Below, piece by piece: positions 28,390 through 62,152 of a stretch of DNA of 64,000 nt. Under the pieces are notes generated by a model. It had not been told where the DNA came from. It worked only from the letters and a program-made list of their open reading frames with translations, and searched no databases. Position 1 is the stretch's first letter, and every line of letters starts with the position of its first letter. A program made the translations under genes and the position numbers. The stretch spans positions 12,365,501-12,429,500 of the forward strand of contig NC_090796.1 of the NCBI RefSeq assembly GCF_040054535.1. Reading direction: 5' to 3'. The stretch comes from Antennarius striatus (lineage: Eukaryota; Chordata; Actinopteri; Lophiiformes; Antennariidae).

Positions 28390-30895
28390 AAGTTGACTTT
28401 CAGTATCACTGTAACTGCTGTGTAGGTCTGTGCTGTCTATTCATAACTGCCTCTGCAGTCGTGGCATGTGATTCCTGCCGTCGGTCTTGGACAGGGCTCA
28501 AACTCCAGGTGCATTGCGACACTTTTGTCGCCTCTAATGCCTTTGTCAGCTTAAAACAAGTCCAACTGACAATTATGGACTGCAACAACCCCGACGCACA
28601 TGGGCGATAATTAATACGCGTGCACTGCACAGCCCTTTGACATCTCGGTGCTTCTCAGTGTGGAGCCCACTAGGGGAGTTTTATTTTTGGCTCCTTGGAC
28701 TTTGATTAAAATATGACTTTCTAGTTGACCTTCACACCTACTGCGGCTCTGCCAGGTCCATGGGAACACAACCGCTTGATAAATAAAGGTCTCCCACTGG
28801 AACTGCTGACAAGACAATCAATTGTCCACATTGTGGGCCCAGATCTGAGTGATCTGTGGTGCTTCTGGAGGAAGACACCCGCCTGTCTCTACAGAATACG
28901 ATGCTACATGAGACTCTCCACCATCATTTAATGATCTGCGACACTTTAACTATGTTATAAATACTTAAATTCCAAGCACCAATAGCCCAAATCACCAATT
29001 TTTACAAAAAGCAAATGAAAATTGGGATGCACTCAAGAGAGCAGAACAGAGCAGAACAGTCCCTTTTGATAGAAAAGTCTCTCCTGGAATGTTTCAGGGA
29101 GTAAAAAAAACAAAAACAAAACATCTTCAAACCATGCTTTTGTCTCCTGAATTGGATGATTTCTTAGCACATCTTGCACCCAATGTCATAGTTACATACT
29201 GTAGTTTCTTGAAATATTAAAAGGAGTGAGAAATATTTCCTGGATCTTCCCGTTTATCCAGATCCACCTCAGACTTAAATGAGTGTGCTGTTGTTACACG
29301 CCCAGCACTGCAACTATGCTTCAGAAAAATCTGCCAATTACTTCATATAATGCTGCTCCAAGACTGCTGCGGAGGTTAGTGTGTATCTGATTAAATATTT
29401 TTGGGTTTTTTTTGTTTGTTGACATTAGTCTCATAGAGAATAAAGCACTCATAATCCACTGGTGAACCATACTGTTCACCAGTATGACTACTGGTGATTA
29501 AAAATGTGTTGTTTTATATTTCAATAACTGATGAATCATATTGTTCACCAGTTATTGAAAAGTAAAAGACACATTTCTAACACTTTCAAGCATATCTTGA
29601 GTATCACAAACATCAGTAACATCTAGGAACATTTTTTAAAATTTTGACACTTTTATTTCCTCACTGTTAATCTTGTCAGAATTCCGTGTTGCTGACCTTA
29701 CCAGGCAATCCCCCGAGGAGCCTGCTGATTTACAATGGCCCTGCCCTCTTCTGTGACATCACTCACATGACCTCATTGGATTTCAGCAACATGACGTACA
29801 TGCTCAACCTATTACCACCCCGTGGGCTTGATCTTGCAAGAACAGGACGTAAACACTTGACTTCAGGTGTCCTTATTCCTCTTCATCTCAGATGACCTGA
29901 AATGACAGGTAGACCTCCTCTAACCTCCTCTACACGAAATATCATGTCTCCTTGATCATCTTCATGGCTCTCAAGTGATGCTTTCTGTCCTCAGATCTCC
30001 TGACTTCTCCATCAAGTGCAACTTTTTCTACTACTTTTTAAATCTACAAAACAAAAGAAAATCTCATTAGAAGACATTGAAACCATCAGCATTGTTTAGC
30101 ATTATTGTGTTCTGGTGAGTGAAAACCGACAGCACTGTTAGTTTAACTTTCGACAAACTCTATGAGGTCCATCACATTAGTCTTCCCCCACATTTATCCT
30201 AAATCAATCAATATCCTGATATACCTGAACTCACCTGTGGAATTAACACTAGTTTCTTCTTCACCCAGAAGGTGAAGCTCATGGTTTTACAGGAAAATAC
30301 CACTAAACTAATTTAAAGCTATTGATTTAAACTTATTGACCTGTCTGAAATTTCCCTGAACTGAGAGAAGTGAATGACTCAACAAGGAGCGACTTTTCAG
30401 ACCATTGTCTTGTTTTAATGCTAACAAGAAGAGAAAGAAGAGATATAAATTGTGGATAGACACATGAGATGGATGAATGGATAGAAATATTGATCCACAC
30501 AGATAGAGTAATTGACAGATGGCAGAGGGAAGAAAAAATAAAGCAGATTTGTTAGGTAAGGTTGAAGGAGAATGACCTGTGCTCCTGCTTTTCAATTTGC
30601 AGCTTCATTAAAGTAATGGATGAACGCTGGACGAGATTTCACTTTGTTACCCATAAAAAATAAAGGTGATTCCCTGTTGAGCATCGGTCTTCCTATTATT
30701 TATTAGTTTATTTGTTATGTGTCTGTACTTGTCTGTGGCCTTTGAGATGCATCACACTGTATTAGTGAGCAACACTGATTAAAGTACTTTAACATGACAG
30801 CAGAAAAAGCAAAAAACAACAACACAATGCTGTTTTAAAATGAATCTTTTCAAAGTAACTAAAATTAGTTCCATCCGTCCACACACTGGAATTTT

Positions 30896-31215
30896 ACATC
30901 CATTTTCTTGTAGAGGAGATGATCACAATCGTCTCGTCTGCAGCCGCTTACCCTCCTTGCTGGGGCCTATCCCAGCCTGGTTTGGGTGAGAGGCAGGGTA
31001 CACCCCGGACGTGTTGCCAGTACATCGTAGGGCCATACATAGACGGACAACCATTCACGCACACAGTCACAACTATATTTCCTGTGATTGATTTACCTAT
31101 GCTGCATCTTTTTGGAAGTGAGAGGAAGCCAGAGAACCCAGTGATCCCGTAGAAAACCCATCCAGACATAGGGAGAACAAACTCCACACAGGAAGGAATT
31201 GAACCCACAACCTTC
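30896..31215 (-). repeat. Decayed dispersed teleost repeat, minus orientation
   Basis: It carries, in reverse order, diagnostic pieces of the same family seen at 9.3 kb: ctatcccagcctgg (reverse of a gctgggatag box), gggagaacaaactccacaca (reverse of the tgtgtggagtttg box) and the tail ggaattgaacccacaacctt. Divergence is higher than in the 9.3 kb copy. Confidence 0.65.
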
Positions 31216-34200
31216 TTAATGTGAGAAAGCAAATCTTCAAGTGTATCCATGATACTGTATTTATGTTTCTTTTTCAATCTTATACAGTTTATTTTACCTT
31301 AAAATCTGTATTAGTGGTTTTATTTAAATTAAAAAGTGTTTGCATTTGCCCTTTGTCCATTTTTATATGAGCTGGCCGTTGGTTGTTATGTCACCCTCAA
31401 TTGTGCCCCAACAATTGCACCATAATGATAGCTATTCCAGGAGAGAGATTGAAATTTCCTTCAGATTGTTATCACCTTCATCCTGAAAAATAACAGTGGT
31501 GTAAAATGATGACGTCACTAAAATCAAATGCCTTTTTCCCAAAAATGATTGTTGGGAAGTAATCTCTCGAATGTATTGGAAATCAAATGCTGTGTTCATT
31601 TCATCCTCTTTGGACGCTGCTGCGGTTTTGGATTTTCATCTGTAGTCTCTTGCCTCTCCACCTTGCACTACAGACATAAATTCTGCGTCTGTTTTGCATT
31701 TGGATCAGAAATGAGATGCCCGAATGAACCCAACATCACAAAGGATGGCAGTGATCACAAAGTCCATCTTGGTCACACACGCTTATTAGCATGCACAGAG
31801 TTGTATCATGCTCTGAAGGTGCTACTACATCCTGGCCTGTCATAAAATCAATACTCTATCTTCTGAAGGCTTCACCAATAACTCATATTGGCTTTGTCAC
31901 AAACTCAGTTCAAGGACGGACTCTTGAAATTGTTTACCTTGTGAAATATCTGTGTACAGAAGATGTAATGGTTGGAAACGTGCTCATCGTAAAAACATAG
32001 AATGTGTTCCAATCCGTGTTCCCTGTTCTCTGCAGGATGCTTTTCTTTTTGTCTTCCATCCTGGCTGTGCCTATATTGTTCTTTGGACACGAGTGTGTGT
32101 GCGGCGCTTTGTGTTTGTTATCATTGGGGGTTCTGGGGTGTTGCTCTGAATGTGAGAATGAGACACTGCGAACAGATGTGGCAAAAACTCTAAACAAGAA
32201 TCAGCACGACCATACACGTCTGACACACACCATCACACAGACGGATTCCAGCCACAGTATTTTTCTAGGTCACCATCTCATCGAGTGACTTGACAAGCCT
32301 TCCTATCTTGAAAAGCCGTTTGAAGTTTCCTAAAGCGAATGGATGAATGGATTAAACACTGTGTGGAGTTCCCTGCTGGTAATTGATGTATTTAAAACAG
32401 CTTTAAAAAAAAACAAAACTTGATCCAAACCCAAGGTTAATTATTACCCGTTTGTTCAAGAATTGAATTCTTTGTATTTTGGGCACCTCCAAACTTTTGA
32501 TTTCAAACATCAGCCTGATATTTTTATATATGGACTTCAGTAACAGCCTGTAACAACAACAGTTTCAATGTGAAATCCATTTAATTGTTCTGGGGCTTTC
32601 GGCAGCATAAAATAAAAACCTATAATAAGGAGATAAGATGAAGTGTCCTCGCCCTTGGCTGAAGCAAAATCAGATTAAATATGCATTCACTTTAGCAGTT
32701 TATTAGAAATAAATATCAGAGTTGTGACAAAAACTGTGAAAAAAATTAACCAATATGAAGATAAACGTCCAAAGTTGTTTCAAATAGAAACTCATAACTA
32801 ACTGGTACAAAGGAACCCCCACAGCTTGTGACTAATGTGCATGCACAATTTATGAAATACTTTTTAAGTTCTGCGCCGGACAAACAACTCCACACTCAAA
32901 ATAGCCAGAGTTGAATGCTCTTATGCAGAAATATATAAATAAATAAAAATATTGGATGTCTTTGCTGGGCTTTAAGAAAAAAATATCAAGAATGGACATA
33001 TTCCCTGTGTCATATCTCCATAAATAATCTTCATTGTTGCTATGTTGTCATGGAAAAGTGGGCTTTCAAATTGAACTTCATTTAAATGAATCATTCTTCA
33101 TGATGAAAACAGATGTTAACATTTTTAGATACTCAGAAAACCCCCAAATAGAAGCATTGCAGAGATTTTTTATTCAAATTATAAGAAAAATGTTTTTTTC
33201 AAAAATCAATCTAAATCTTCTCAAGCTATCTGATGGTCAAACAAACAGATTTAGAACATGTACCATCACATACACGGTCGGTCTCATAAACCAATCATCT
33301 GAGCATCAAGAAAAACACCATACAATAAAAATTGATCTAACAAAAACAAAAATGCTTTCGGCCACATTGAACTGCGTTCGTCAGCAAACTCTCAGTTCTC
33401 TCAGTTGTCATGAAAGTATACACAAGCAGGAGCCTCGTGACAATGAGGTGAGAAATTTTTCTTCAGGGCATGCAGTTTAATTTTACTCTATACTTGTCTA
33501 CACAGTGAATCTGAAGCCCCCCAAGGGTCTGGGGACCCGTAGTAGTTCACTGATTTGCCCGTCTGAGAGTCCAGCTGCAGTCAACTAATAGTGACAAGTC
33601 AATATTTTGTCTCCATCGACACACTTGGCTTCATCAAAACTGTTGAGGTGATTTAAACTAAAAGAATTCTGGTACACATTAGTGTTTCAATGTCAGTGAA
33701 ACAGATCAATACACTAATAAAAACGTATTACGTCAAACAGCAAAGGTGGCGTAGTGTTCAAGGGAGGCGCTGGCGTCACACCAGCATCAGCTTCTTCATT
33801 CCTTTTATTCCATTGCCTCGTTTGTTTTATTGGAGGAAATGTACGAGACCTATTACCAAAGTAGCCAATTGTGACACTGTTGTTGTACTTTTAGAGAGAT
33901 TTAAAGGAAAATAAAGTATTTCCCATTTTCCTGCTGGAGTCCTGAAACCCTCTTGAGAACTCCCACTGGGGGAGTCCCTGGACACCACTTTGAACATCCA
34001 CTGATCTATATCACATTACTTTGCTGGCTGCAATTCCCAGGAGTCAATCGCAATGGCACTTCTTTTAGAATATAGAAACAGCCTAAAGGATTATTTCTAC
34101 TGTCCCCTTAATCTACTGATCAGTTTCTGAAATATGTTTAAAAAAGAATCTTTTCCACTTGAGTTTATTTTCTGCGGTTTTGCCGAAAGATTTTGTTGAT

Positions 34201-36209
34201 TTCTGAGTTCAGTTCCTCACATTTCTTCCCCTCTGCAACTAAAATAGCACACTTTTTCCATTGCTTTCCACCCAACTACCTGCTCTCATCACTCAGTGGG
34301 TTAGGTTACACATTCTCATCACCGAACGCATCCATGTGAGGAGAACAGTGCTTTGCTCTGGACCTTCACTGGAGCTGAGTACATGTTCATCATCTAGAGG
34401 GAGCGTGTGACACCACTACAATGTGCAGTAAGCGCTCGCTTTGTCATCGCTCATGCATCTGGAATGACCCTTGGCACACAATGCCTGCATCTGATGCTGC
34501 TTAGGGTATGTGTAGAGTTTCCAGAGCAAAGGAGGTCACATGTGTAGATGGAAGATAAATTGTGTTTTAGATTAGAAGGGGGGGGGGGATGCTGCCAGTT
34601 TGATGGTGAACTCCTCCAGCAGCAGGAAAAGGGATTAAAAAGACCATCTGACACAACCTTCTTCAACAAACCCATGTGACCTCTTGGAAAATCCACATCA
34701 AGACCAAGACGAATGGTTGCACTAAAGCATGCATGACACCTGTCAGGTTGATTAAGATGATGTTTCTTCACCACCTGCATGCTAGTCTCACAGACAGATG
34801 TGTAGGTGCACGGAACGAGTTCATTCTAGTCAGCGCAATCGCCCAGTTTGCCACGGTGGCCTTTTTTTTTTTTTTGACACTGCTTAGACTTTATGAGTGG
34901 ATACTGTCATCTTGGGTTAAAAACATCTTTCAAATAAGGCCTCTTTGCATGTCACAGTGTTTAATGAAAGCGGTAGCGCAGCCCGCCATCCTTTCGCTCG
35001 CATGTGAGGAAACATACTATAATGTATGATGATATCATGCATGTTTTAAAATATTAATTTGGATTCAAACAAGAAGTAACAGGAGAACCAGGAAGAGGGA
35101 ATCCTCTGTGATGCAAAATTACAACCAGGATGGGATTTGAAGACTGTAATTATTCACAATATATCTGGGGCAGTAAAGTTGCAAAGAATAATATGAACAA
35201 TATTCCTCAGGGTCTCAGGAGATGCTTTCAGCTGACTTATGTTACGATCACCATGGTGATGATTCTGAAAAAATTTTCATGCCTGACTCTGCATTATCTC
35301 AGCTTCATATTGGAGGCTGCGTTGTTTCGACCCATCACCTCAAATGCATATTTAAATTTCTCTGGGTTATAGGATGCAGATTAAATTGTATGATTTGAAC
35401 ATCACAAGCTGTCCCTGCCTCATTAGGTTTATGTTTGTTGACTTTTTCCATGATATTGGCAACGTTTCAGAAATGACCTTTAAAAAAAAAATAAAAGCGT
35501 GACCCAGATTCTGCAGAAGGATGAGTCTCAAAATGTAATAAACTCCTCATCATCCTGAAAACGGAACATATCACTGACAACTCTTCCTTGATCCAACCTT
35601 CACCCCTACACAAAAAAAAACACACAAAAAAAAACAGTGAGTGATACCAAGGTGGGTTTATTCTCATCTATGTCAGCAGATATGAAATGAAAGACCAATC
35701 ACCAATCACATGATTAAGAATGAGCAACTCGACCCCCAAAGTTAAAGATCACCATCTAATAACCATAGATCCCTGTGACTGACCGGTTTTATTACTAATC
35801 CTGCCACACGGATATTTAATTTATAAGAAAGTTCCGACAAAATGTGGCGTTTTTTTGTTTTTTTTTCTCAAGACCCCCGGGGGTGCTTAAGTTTATTGAC
35901 ACGGTGGGACCATCTGTCCTTTCCAGCCCTCAGCTAAATCTGTTAAAATGTGAACTTGGCTCTGACTCAAACTGAGAATGAGGACACATGTGAAAAGGAT
36001 TCCCTTTCCTTGGAGTTTCTATTACGCATGGTTCCTCCTCCTTCAAAATCAGTTTACTCCTGGCCAGTCCTTCAACTTCTCTAAGGAAGCGACGTATAGA
36101 TTGCAGAGGGATTAGAGATTGGGATCCGGAACAAAGCTGTTGCATAATTAATTCCACAACTAGGAATTCAGCTATTCCTCAGTTCCATCGCCAAACCACC
36201 CCCCCCCCC

Positions 36210-36850
36210 GCGACGAAGCGGCACAGAACGTGGGCGGCGCGTCCAGGAGCCGATCTGGACCGGAGCGGCGCAGGGTCAGACGCTGGACGCGTAGCAGCGG
36301 GACATGACAGGGCGACCTGCGGAGCGGACCGGGCGTCTAATAGGTGTTTGTACATTGAAGGGCACGGCGGTGCCTGGCGGATGGTGAACGCCTCTCCGGG
36401 GTGGATTCAGTTTCCAGCCCCGGTAACTGTAAACTGACAGAGACTTCTCTGAGTATCCAGGAGGAACCGACCCGAACAGAAGGGACTGTTAATCACCTGA
36501 GGACACATTTCTGCTCCTTAACTCCACGTGCAATTATCTTAATGGATCACAACACCTCTGATATTACCCGGATCTCTACTTAAGAGATCTGACTGGGGGA
36601 TTTTTCTTTTTTTTTAAATTTTTTTTTATCCCCGCACCTTTCCCCCCAACAGAAACGCGTCACTGAAACCATCAACAAACCGTGTCGCTGCGCGTTTCCA
36701 TTGCACAAACTCAAAGGAGGATGCGCGGGGAATGAGAGTCTGGTAAAAAGAATTGTTTCCAAGTCATAAGAGGACATTTAATGACAAGTGAAAATTATGT
36801 GAACAATAAAAGCTCTGGAAATGCGTCGTGAAGGCTTCTGTCTGCTTGAG
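36210..36850 (+). other. crhr1: crhr1 leader exon with CpG-rich 5' end (inferred)
   Basis: The 36.2-36.45 kb stretch is the most CpG-rich in the window and looks like a promoter/5' UTR. A strong donor, TTGAG|GTAAGT, ends the exon at 36850. Small upstream ORFs are present: one begins at 36382 and stops after 18 codons, and one begins at 36821 (MRREGFCLLE) and runs through the donor. Splicing to the acceptor at 42929 puts the second out of frame with the receptor start, so it would act as an overlapping uORF. Mammalian CRHR1 has upstream AUGs in its leader. The exon start is not determined. Confidence 0.5.
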
Positions 36851-39800
36851 GTAAGTTCTGCGCCTTTTGCGCGGTGACTCTGAAACCATCGCCTGTGGTT
36901 TGACATTTAGTTTGGATATCTCCTTAACCCGGAGGATAATCTGTCTCATTCTTAGGGATTTTAAGGTATAATCTTTTAAAGTATCATCTCGATGCCATAG
37001 GTTTTACGTTTATCCTCTTGTCCAGATGTCAGTTTTCGGATGTATTAAGAAAGGGTTGATCTGAATTGAACACCTTTCCGAGTGTTAATCCGCATTATGT
37101 TCACTTCAAATAAACTGATTCCGCAAACGTTTTTGTTTGAGATGAGATGTGAAGCAGCACTGTGGGATAAGATGACATGAGAAAGCGATCCCGAATGACG
37201 CGATTGTGACAAACGCTGATGCGGATCTGGGACACAAGAGATTTAAAAAAAAAAAAAAAAAAAAAAAAGTGTTAACACAGCAAGTGAATTCCACTCACTT
37301 CCGCTTCTCACGCATTTTTATTCATTTGTTAGCTTTTTTTGGAATTACTTTAAAGAAAAGTACACAAATTCAAATTAACACCAATCCCTGGGATGAGTCA
37401 TCCGATGTCGTCCCCGGCTGTGATGCCCTTTGGACAGAATGAAGAGGCAGCAATGAGGACAAGTGGTTCCTGGGTCTGAAAGGAGACGTGCTGATGTTGC
37501 CACAGATGCCTGAGGTGCATTGCTTCACCTTCCTACAACCCGTTGAGCGAGCAGAGCTGCTGCACTAAGAATAACCAAGAATCCTTTTGAAAACCCCCCC
37601 CTATCCCGTTCCCATTGTTGTGATTTAAAGTCATTCAAGGGAGAACACGCTCAAAAGACTGATGTCAGAAAAATAACCAATTACTCAAGTGATTATACTC
37701 GCTCTTTGAGACTTTGGTGGTAATTCTTTTCTAAATGCTTTGTCCTACATTCAAATATTTACTAATGCTTTGTAAGCAGAAGGGTGCTGAACATCTCTGT
37801 CAATGCTGCAAAACACATTTCATGCAACTGCACTCCGATCTGGGTCTGTTGTTCAAAATGTCACCACTATATTCAACTAATTGAAAGACAAATAAACTAA
37901 AAGACACAACTTTCTCAGCAGAGGTTTGAAATTTATGCTGTCTTACGTCAGTGTGAAATAGAAATACTATATTAAAGCACATTATTACTGCTTTACTAAT
38001 TATATTATTATTTTGCTGATAGTGTTTCACACTTCTAAAACTGTTATAACTAAATCTCCTCTCATAAGATCATTTGATTCTGGAAAACACACTTTGAAAA
38101 GTAAAAAACAAAGGAATCAGCCAGTGTCCTGTCAATAATTCATTTCAATAATTCCAGCTTTTTCATATTTTAGTGGCTTAACGTGATTTTATTCTTTCTG
38201 GTTTCTGTGAGAGTTGGGGAACGATGAGCGCTCAGCATCATTGGTGTTTATCTCAGTGACATTTTGCAGGTGAACCAAACCTCTACGGCTTATCTGAGTT
38301 GTTTAATATTTTGATCATTGTCAGGATAATGAGGGTCCGTCTGAATCCTGCCCAGAGCCTGCAGAATAACACCCAATGGTATTACCGATTAGGATAGCAC
38401 ACTGTGGAGGTAAACAGCATTCAAATGCATATTAAGCATGTTTAAACTCATCTCAACACCAAACTAGAAAGTAAAATAAAAAGGTTGTATCATGAGGTGA
38501 AAATAGGCAAAAACATCAGCAAAAAAAATTCAACATCACCAGCTTCCCAACATCAGATCTCCATGACAACATGGTAACCAGGGTATTCCAGATGTCGCCC
38601 CATCCAGGAGCAACTTTCCCAGCTCCTGTTGGGGAATCCCAAAGCACTACCAGGCCAGATGAGATCTGTGCTCTCTCCAGTGAGTTCTCGTTCTATCATA
38701 TGGTCTACTCTCCAGCACACATCCCAACCAGATGTTCATACCCCCTCTGTTGCCTCCATCATGAAACTTCCCTTGAGATATCCAAGCTCCTCAACTGTCT
38801 GCAAGGCTGAGGAAACTCATTTTGACCACTTCTGTCAATGTTCACGTTTTTAATCATTAACCAGAGCTCTTGATTAAAAGTAAAAATTCAAAGCTTGCAG
38901 CTCAAAGTTGCTACACCTGCATTACTCCTGATCCGTCTCTTGATCTCATGCCCCATCTCATGCCATTACTCTTCAGCAAGACTCCAAGGCACTTGAACTC
39001 TTTTGCATGGGTCATCAACTCAACCCCAATTTGAAGGGCTCCTATTTTCTGGCTTAGAACCAAGTTTTCATGATGGCTACTTAAACTTGGCATACTCAAG
39101 ATCAGAGACTTATGAAACCAATAGAATCACATCATCGGGAAATAGCTGATATGCAATTCTCAGGTTAAAAATTTGAAGAGTCCCTGACCGTTACTAAATT
39201 CCAACCCCCACTGAGGACATTTGACCCTGTATAATTCTCACTTTTGATACATAGGAATCAAATGGCTCGCAGCCAAGGCCCTGGCACCCATACACCCACA
39301 GTGCCCCCTAAGGTTCTCCTTAGGACACTTTTTTGTATGCCAGGCCAGGCAAACAAGTCTGAGCATACCCTCCATACCCTCCAGTCCCCCGTGTTGAGAA
39401 TTGGAATGAAATCCTTGCAACACTGAATTTCATCTACATCTCGCATTGACTACACCTCCAGCTTCTTTATTACTTCAGAAATGTATGTTAGGGATATGAA
39501 CAGAATGCCTTACAGTTTTAATTCTACCAGACTGAGGATATTACCTCCTATTCAGACATTGAGCATAATATATGGAGTCGGGGTCAGCAGACTTCTTTCC
39601 AAAGTAAAGCCTGGGCCAACCCCTGTTTTGCCCTCCTTAATCATTGAACAGTTGCCAAAATCTCCTGGAGGCCATCCTCTCCCCAGAATTTCCCAAAACT
39701 CGTGTTTCTGCTTTGGCAGTTGCCAAAGCCACTGGGCATCGGGCCTCCTGGTACCTGACAACTGCTTGAGGAGAGCCCAGACTCAGCCAAGCTCAAAAGA

Positions 39801-42800
39801 CGTCTTCTTGCAACTTCCATCACCACCGGTGTCTGCCAGCGTGCTGCTAGGTGGACACCATGACAGGTATCCTTTTGACCACAAGTCTTAGCAGCTGCTT
39901 CCACGATGGATGCTTTGAACATGGGCTGCTTAACGTCCATGTTCCCCCCACCATCTCTACAACTACCACCATGGGAAGCGTGGAAATTTCTTCTTGAGGA
40001 GGGAGTTGAACAACCAGTGGACAAGGGTCTCCACCAGGTGTTCCAAGTTGACATTCCCTACCCATTTGGATTAACTATATCCGTCCTGTAGCTTCCGCCA
40101 GTCTGATATAACTCACCACCAGCTGATTGTCAGCTGACTCTTTGTGTCTAAGATAACCATGGGTCACGAGAGGGCACCAGCAATACCTGCAAATAAAATG
40201 TAAGCATTTAAATTGATGAGAGTCTGTTCCATACACTCACTCCACTGCAAAGCAGGGTGTTTCTTGGCAGAAACAGTTCAGAAGACGCATCTCTAAATAA
40301 TGGTATTCACACATCTGTCACTGGGAAATGGTAAACACATTTTTTGTGTATCACATGACATAATATTTGGGTATTTTTGTTATATTTTATTATCAATATG
40401 CAAGTGTTATTTTCATGGTGGGCCTCATACCGTCTCCTGAGTGATTTTATACTGTTATTACTTTTACCCAAGTAAACAATAGGGTTTCAGGTGACATTAA
40501 GAGCATTGCAGGCTGGTTTAATGCCATCACTTACATTGTCGCTGCCAGTTGCTGAGCTTTATTTGGAAGAAGGCGAACAGCCAGTACTGTGGTTGTACTC
40601 TGATACCAGGGTAGGATTCACTGAGCGTGAAACAGTAAAGCCACCAGGAACCTGTCTTTGAAATCTGGGCCACTCTTGCATTTTATATAATGAGGCTACA
40701 CTGACTTCTGGTAATTGACACTGTCGGACCCAGCAGGTTCTGAAGGAGCCCTTTGTGCACCAGAGTGATTCCTTTAGTGACACAATAAATGAAAGAATTT
40801 AAAAGAACCTTTCCCTCATTTTCAGTTTAAATATTTGACATGTTTATTGTTCCATGTGTTTTATTATTTATAGGAATGCTTTATTTATGATGGGGATCAA
40901 TCAGTTCCTTTATAGGTAATGGTAGATGCCCTCTTGTGTCCTCAGGGATCTCTCGGAACTCAAGGACAGCTGTAACCGAGTTGAGGGTCAAATAGACAGG
41001 CGAAGTTTAGCTTAAACGAAAACTGACAAGGTAGTATTTTGCCATGATCAAAATGGCACTAACATATGCTGGCACACAACCAGTGGATCAAGGGTTGCAG
41101 ATGCCACTAATGCATCATGATGAACAGCAGAGCACACATTAACTGTGTCACCAACCCTCATGGTTTGGACGTTTTCCAGCAATCACTCGAGCAGAAGAAA
41201 TCTAGTTAAGATGAAAGTGTGTGGATGAAATATTAACACCAAACACTGAATTCCACTCAGCTGTCATTTCAAAAAATCTAAAAGGACACCTATTCTACCA
41301 GTGTGTGAGAACAGCAGATGCTGTCTTACATTTTTATTGAGGGTGGAAGCAAGTAAAAACACGCAGGCACTTTTTTTTCCCCCAGATCCAGCAGGTTCAA
41401 ATGTAGATTGTCTTCCTGAACTGCCTACTATTTCATAATGATGTTTATTATTATTTTATGTTTATTCCCCACTGCATGTGCTGTCAAGTAGCCTGCAACT
41501 GTTACTAGACACACAATGCACAAACAGACATTTTCAATTTAACATCTACAAGCCTCCAAGAAGGAAATAACTTCTTAGCCTTTATACAACATTTAATCTT
41601 TTTATCTGTACACATGAAAGCATGTTGGTGCTGATAAATGATTACCGACCACAAAGTGGTTTTAATTTGAAGAGGAAATGCATGCAGCATCTGCTCAAGG
41701 GTACCACCAGTCTTTTAGTTTCAGTTCCACAGATGTGTGCAATGGGGAATTGAAAGAACAATGGCAGTTCAAACATCAGGACACTTGTCTTTGACGTTAT
41801 GTTAATGCTTGACTCATTCATTGTGACTCTTCTCTGTTTGCAGGTTTGTGCTATCATAAGCCTTTTGCCTTCAGGCTCTTTAGCGGATCTGACATGTGAG
41901 GCTCTGCTCATGCTGTCAGGGAATGTCTCAAGTAAGTTGAGGACAAACATTGGCTAAATGCCTACGACAGACACTGTGAGGAGCTTTTAAAAGGCAGTTA
42001 TGTCCCAGTACAATCCAACTTGGGTGTTGCACTCTTATTACACATGCCAGGCTGTATTGATTTTCAGTCAGTGCCATTTCATGGCTGTAACAGCTAAATG
42101 CTAAAACCTCATCCTCAGTCACATCTTCCTCTTACTGGGTATTGGCAGAATGCCTTTTACTTATTATTCTGCTTGTGTGCAGGCCACACACTACAATAGT
42201 TGGGTTTCAACACTTTATTTAACATACACAAATGTACTATACACAAATGTATTGGAATCTGGTTGGGGTAGTAAAGATATTCCTGGTAGACTGGTGTCAA
42301 TGCTGTCTGTGTTCCAAGCGGTCACATTGCTCCGTGGTCACATGAATTGGTGTCAATCTGCAGTACATTTGAACGATGGCTGGTTTTTATGAAATCAGCT
42401 ATTCAAACCAAACATTTATCAAAAGCATAAACAGAGAAAATCAATAAATACTGTTATTACATCTAAATAGATGTAGTAATGGTGAATCAGTTGGATGTTA
42501 ACACTAGATTTCATGTTGTAAAGTTTTATAAACTGTTTTTTTTTTTATATGGAAGGAGGTTGAAATGAGACAGCAGTGGTATCATGTATTCAATCCTGAA
42601 CTTTCGACAAATGTTGTTGTTTTTTGTCATAGGATTGTTTTTGTAAAAAACAATTTCCTATTTTTCATTTCCTATTTACAAACCGATGATTAAAAATCAT
42701 CTGAAAGTGTCGTCTTTGCCCTGCAAACCAACCTTATTTCCAAATATTTTTCTTTCTAAATCTTGAGCCATTATAGAAATAATGGGCTGACCCTCGGGGC

Positions 42801-42929
42801 ATGTCTAGAGTCATTTTTGCTGCTGCTGACTGTTATTGCTTGGGGAAAGGTCTGTCATGAGTATTTACTATTACCCTTAAATGCTCACCCTTTGTAGCTG
42901 TTAAGCTGAATCTAATAAGATTTTTGCAG
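36851..42929 (+). other. crhr1: crhr1 intron 1
   Basis: About 6.1 kb of AT-rich intron. It contains a poly-A/T run at 37243-37268 and an antisense LINE remnant (38.56-40.17 kb). No further exon with a signal peptide or the missing first cysteine was recognised. Confidence 0.5.
38560..40170 (-). mobile_element. Degenerate non-LTR retrotransposon (LINE)
   Basis: Minus-strand fragments match the order of a common teleost LINE polyprotein. At 40054-39641 is the linker between endonuclease and reverse transcriptase, with MFKASIVEAAA, CGQK and WQTPVVMEVARR. At 39099-38911 is the late RT segment, with EFKCLGVLLKSNG. DNA between these (for example gatgctttgaacatgg and ccaggtgttccaagttgac) also fits. 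The frame is broken many times and both ends are eroded, so it is inactive. It lies antisense in crhr1 intron 1. The clade is not assigned. Confidence 0.75.
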
Positions 42930-42939
42930 CCTCTCCCGG

Positions 42940-62152
<19,213 letters not shown>

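Larger units (their letters stand above)
25265..36180. other. Intergenic region between divergent fam171a2 and crhr1
   Basis: About 11 kb with no exon I can support. ORFs of 60-115 codons are scattered, low in similarity and not flanked by paired splice sites. It contains a (CA)n tract at 28346-28388, a decayed dispersed repeat at 30.9-31.2 kb, two short perfect hairpins at 29458-29560, poly-G/poly-C runs (25266-25275, 34579-34587, 36198-36209) and a palindromic CRE at 31510-31517. As the shared 5' flank of two divergent neural genes it is a natural place for distal enhancers. Confidence 0.5.

Noticed and set aside
39481..40091. Plus-strand ORFs of 60-136 codons in crhr1 intron 1
   Set aside because: They are the antisense of a degenerate LINE whose recognisable frames are on the minus strand.
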